Assembly: GCA_900556675.1 (NCBI GenBank)
Contig: USQE01000049.1
Span: 1-7,470 of the forward strand
Reading direction: 5' to 3'
Source of the DNA: an uncultured Collinsella sp.
GTDB taxonomy: Bacteria; Actinomycetota; Coriobacteriia; Coriobacteriales; Coriobacteriaceae
Length of the DNA stretch: 7,470 bases
Shown here: positions 5,813 to 7,470 of the stretch, piece after piece
Layout of the letters: the number at the start of each line of letters is the position of its first letter
How positions within the stretch are numbered: the first letter of the stretch is position 1
Made by a program: the position numbers and the translations under genes
Notes under the pieces: model-generated
What the model saw: only the letters and a program-made list of their open reading frames with translations
What the model was told of the DNA's origin: nothing
The model's database searches: none

Positions 5813-7393
5813 ATGAAGACCATAAAACGACGTGCCTTTTGCAAGGCGGCAGCAGCTGCCGTGGCAGGCGTGCTGGCCCCGCACGCGGCGGCAGAGGCTT
5901 TGCTGCCGCAGGCCGCACAGGCTGTGGTGGGCAGTGCGGTGCCGGAGGATTACTACTCCTTCGCTTTCCGCAGCGACCACAGCGAAACAGATCTCTCCCA
6001 CGATTTTTATTATACAGATGCCTTTTTTGAGAATACGGCGCTGCAGTACAGTCACAAGCTGGCACTGGCAACGCTGGGCCTTGTGGCGGCAAGCGGCAAC
6101 ACCTACCAGAGCGATGCGCTTTACTGGGTGGAGGGTGAAGCGGGCCGTGAGAACAGCATTGCGGATGCCTACCAGAAGCTTGGCTTTGCCAATGCGGTCT
6201 ATGCGGGCTACCAGTGCAGCCTGAACACCCCGGTGGATACCGCGGGCTGTGCTTTTGCGCAGAAAACACTGGTACAGGATGGCCAGCGCACCACCATTAT
6301 TGCAGCCATGCTGCGCGGTGTCGGCTATGGCGCTGAGTGGGCCAGCAACCTGCATGTGGGCGAAGGCGGCGGGCACTATGGCTTTGTGACAGCAGCAGAG
6401 CATTTTTTTGAGGATCTGCAGGACTACCTGAAAAAAGCCGAGGCTGCAGCGGGAACGCTGGGCACCATCAAGCTCTGGCTGGGCGGCTACAGCCGCGGCG
6501 CGGCTGTGGCAAACCTGACGGCGGCGCGCATCCGGCAGCAGCTGCCGCAGATCGCGCAGGAAAATACCTTTGTTTACACCTTTGCCGCACCGGCGGCACT
6601 GACGGCAGCAGACCGCCCGGATCTGCAGGCGGACTACGACAACGACCACACTGCAGACGGAGGACTGAAAACGGATTGGGATGTAAGCAATATCTTCAAC
6701 ATCATTTCCAGCGGCGACATCGTGGCCCGCGTGATGCCGGAAGAGTGGGGCTACCACCGCAACGGAAACGACCGCTTTCTGCCCTCCACGGCGTACCAGA
6801 ACGAGCTGGATGATCTGAGCATCATCGAGAGCCGGATGGGCGGCGTGCCGCTGCGGTTCGACCAGCTGGCCACAAAGGAAGATGTGGATTCGGTGATCGT
6901 GGCGGCTCTGGTGTTCTGCAAAAGCGCCGCAAATTACCACGAAAAATATGAAGCTGCCTTTATGGATATGCTGCAGTGTGCCTTTACCCTCTCGGAGAAA
7001 GAGGCAGCCGAGGGCGTGATCCTGGACGATGAAGCTGTGATGGAACGGCTGCGCAGCATGGAGAACATCCGTAAAATGTCGTGGACGAAGGTGCTGCGCT
7101 GCGTGATGACGGCTTCGGCCATGAGCCGACCCATTCTGGAGCAGGTGGGGGCCATCGTGCCGCTGCGGGCGCAGCAGGTGGTGGTGCCGGTGCTGGCGGT
7201 GGGTCTGTGCTACGAGGTGGAGAGCGATGTGCTGCGGATGCTGGTGTACTACATCCTCAGCCTGATGAGCGTGAACAGCCCGGCAGACAGCGTTCTGCGT
7301 GCGGCATTCTGCCACTACCCGGAAAACTACATCACCCTGATGGAATATTACGACCCCGCCGAGCACGGCATGGAAGGATATACCAGAAGATAA
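5813..7393 (+). CDS. Exported alpha/beta-hydrolase, lipase-like serine hydrolase
   Basis: The 526-residue product looks like an exported serine hydrolase of the lipase class 3-like group common in gut Firmicutes. The N-terminus has a twin-arginine-like motif KRRAFCK (5-11), an alanine-rich hydrophobic stretch (12-27) and a possible signal peptidase site after AQA (35-37). The nucleophile elbow is GYSRG (225-229) with S227, preceded by the strand IKLWLGG, as in alpha/beta-hydrolases. SGDIVARVMP (300-309) places D302 where class 3 lipases carry the acid residue, and HYPENYITLM (501-510) offers H501 as the catalytic histidine; this triad is inferred from order and motif. Start ATG 5813 has GGAG seven bases upstream. 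Codon use differs from pheST (GCA, CTG, GAA). There is no recognisable wall anchor, so it may be released or surface-associated. The substrate (lipid, ester or other) cannot be read from sequence. Confidence 0.8.
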   Translation: MKTIKRRAFCKAAAAAVAGVLAPHAAAEALLPQAAQAVVGSAVPEDYYSFAFRSDHSETDLSHDFYYTDAFFENTALQYSHKLALATLGLVAASGNTYQSDALYWVEGEAGRENSIADAYQKLGFANAVYAGYQCSLNTPVDTAGCAFAQKTLVQDGQRTTIIAAMLRGVGYGAEWASNLHVGEGGGHYGFVTAAEHFFEDLQDYLKKAEAAAGTLGTIKLWLGGYSRGAAVANLTAARIRQQLPQIAQENTFVYTFAAPAALTAADRPDLQADYDNDHTADGGLKTDWDVSNIFNIISSGDIVARVMPEEWGYHRNGNDRFLPSTAYQNELDDLSIIESRMGGVPLRFDQLATKEDVDSVIVAALVFCKSAANYHEKYEAAFMDMLQCAFTLSEKEAAEGVILDDEAVMERLRSMENIRKMSWTKVLRCVMTASAMSRPILEQVGAIVPLRAQQVVVPVLAVGLCYEVESDVLRMLVYYILSLMSVNSPADSVLRAAFCHYPENYITLMEYYDPAEHGMEGYTRR

Positions 7394-7470
7394 AAGGCCC
7401 CTCGCACTGCCATGCATCCCATCCAAACAGAAACCCGGAACCCTTTTTGAGCCGTTGGCCCTAAAAAGGT
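7394..7470. other. Gene-free tail with an imperfect inverted repeat at the edge
   Basis: No gene is visible after the hydrolase stop. ACCCTTTTTGAGCC (from 7440) and GGCCCTAAAAAGGT (7457-7470) form an imperfect inverted repeat around a short loop, with one bulge and a mismatch. It may be part of a terminator cut by the window end, but no complete terminator can be claimed. Confidence 0.35.

Noticed and set aside
5783..7426. Minus-strand 547-codon open frame opposite the hydrolase gene
   Set aside because: The plus strand has a promoter, ribosome binding site, signal peptide and catalytic motifs; the minus-strand product shows none.

Overview
The window reads as two unlike pieces of DNA joined inside one reading frame. 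Positions 1 to about 5,090 look like a high-GC anaerobic actinobacterium of the Coriobacteriia type; Collinsella is my best guess, from codon use (GCC, GAG, CTC, GAC), a T-box-controlled pheST locus and protein style, but this is inference. Positions from about 5,110 to the end look like a gut Firmicute of the Faecalibacterium/Subdoligranulum type. That part has AT-rich intergenic DNA, more A-ending codons (GCA, AAA, GAA), a near-consensus sigma-70-type promoter and a short U-tailed terminator.

Layout, left piece: a minus-strand M32 (Taq-type) metallocarboxypeptidase (57-1631) with a perfect GC-rich hairpin just past its stop codon. It is divergent from a plus-strand pheS transcription unit. 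The pheS gene (2138-3214) is preceded by a long T-box riboswitch leader (about 1766-2051) with a probable UUC (Phe) specifier, the canonical T-box sequence and an intrinsic terminator. A 180-base pheS-pheT gap holds an elaborate interrupted inverted repeat (3237-3323). pheT then starts at 3395 with a strong Shine-Dalgarno sequence.

Junction: the pheT frame stays open to 5659, but its protein changes identity at about residue 566-571 (5090-5107). Up to there it is PheT (tRNA-binding, B3/4, B5 and the start of the catalytic-like core). Afterwards it is the effector-binding domain of a LysR-type regulator. Both families can carry an LLPGLL-like segment at this point, so the join sits on a short shared sequence. 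The change in base composition begins at the same place. The simplest reading is a chimeric contig (metagenome misassembly) rather than a natural fusion, because PheT loses the end of its core and its anticodon-binding domain and the LysR part loses its DNA-binding domain.

Right piece: the LysR-type gene ends in a terminator (5685-5720). A separate promoter (5736-5764) then drives a secreted alpha/beta-hydrolase of lipase type (5813-7393) with a twin-arginine-like signal peptide and a GYSRG nucleophile elbow. The last 77 bases hold no gene.

Functionally, the left piece concerns phenylalanyl-tRNA synthesis under feedback from uncharged tRNA-Phe, next to an unrelated peptidase. The right piece concerns an extracytoplasmic hydrolase downstream of a regulator. 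I found no convincing new multi-gene system. The most important observation for a reader is the chimeric join.
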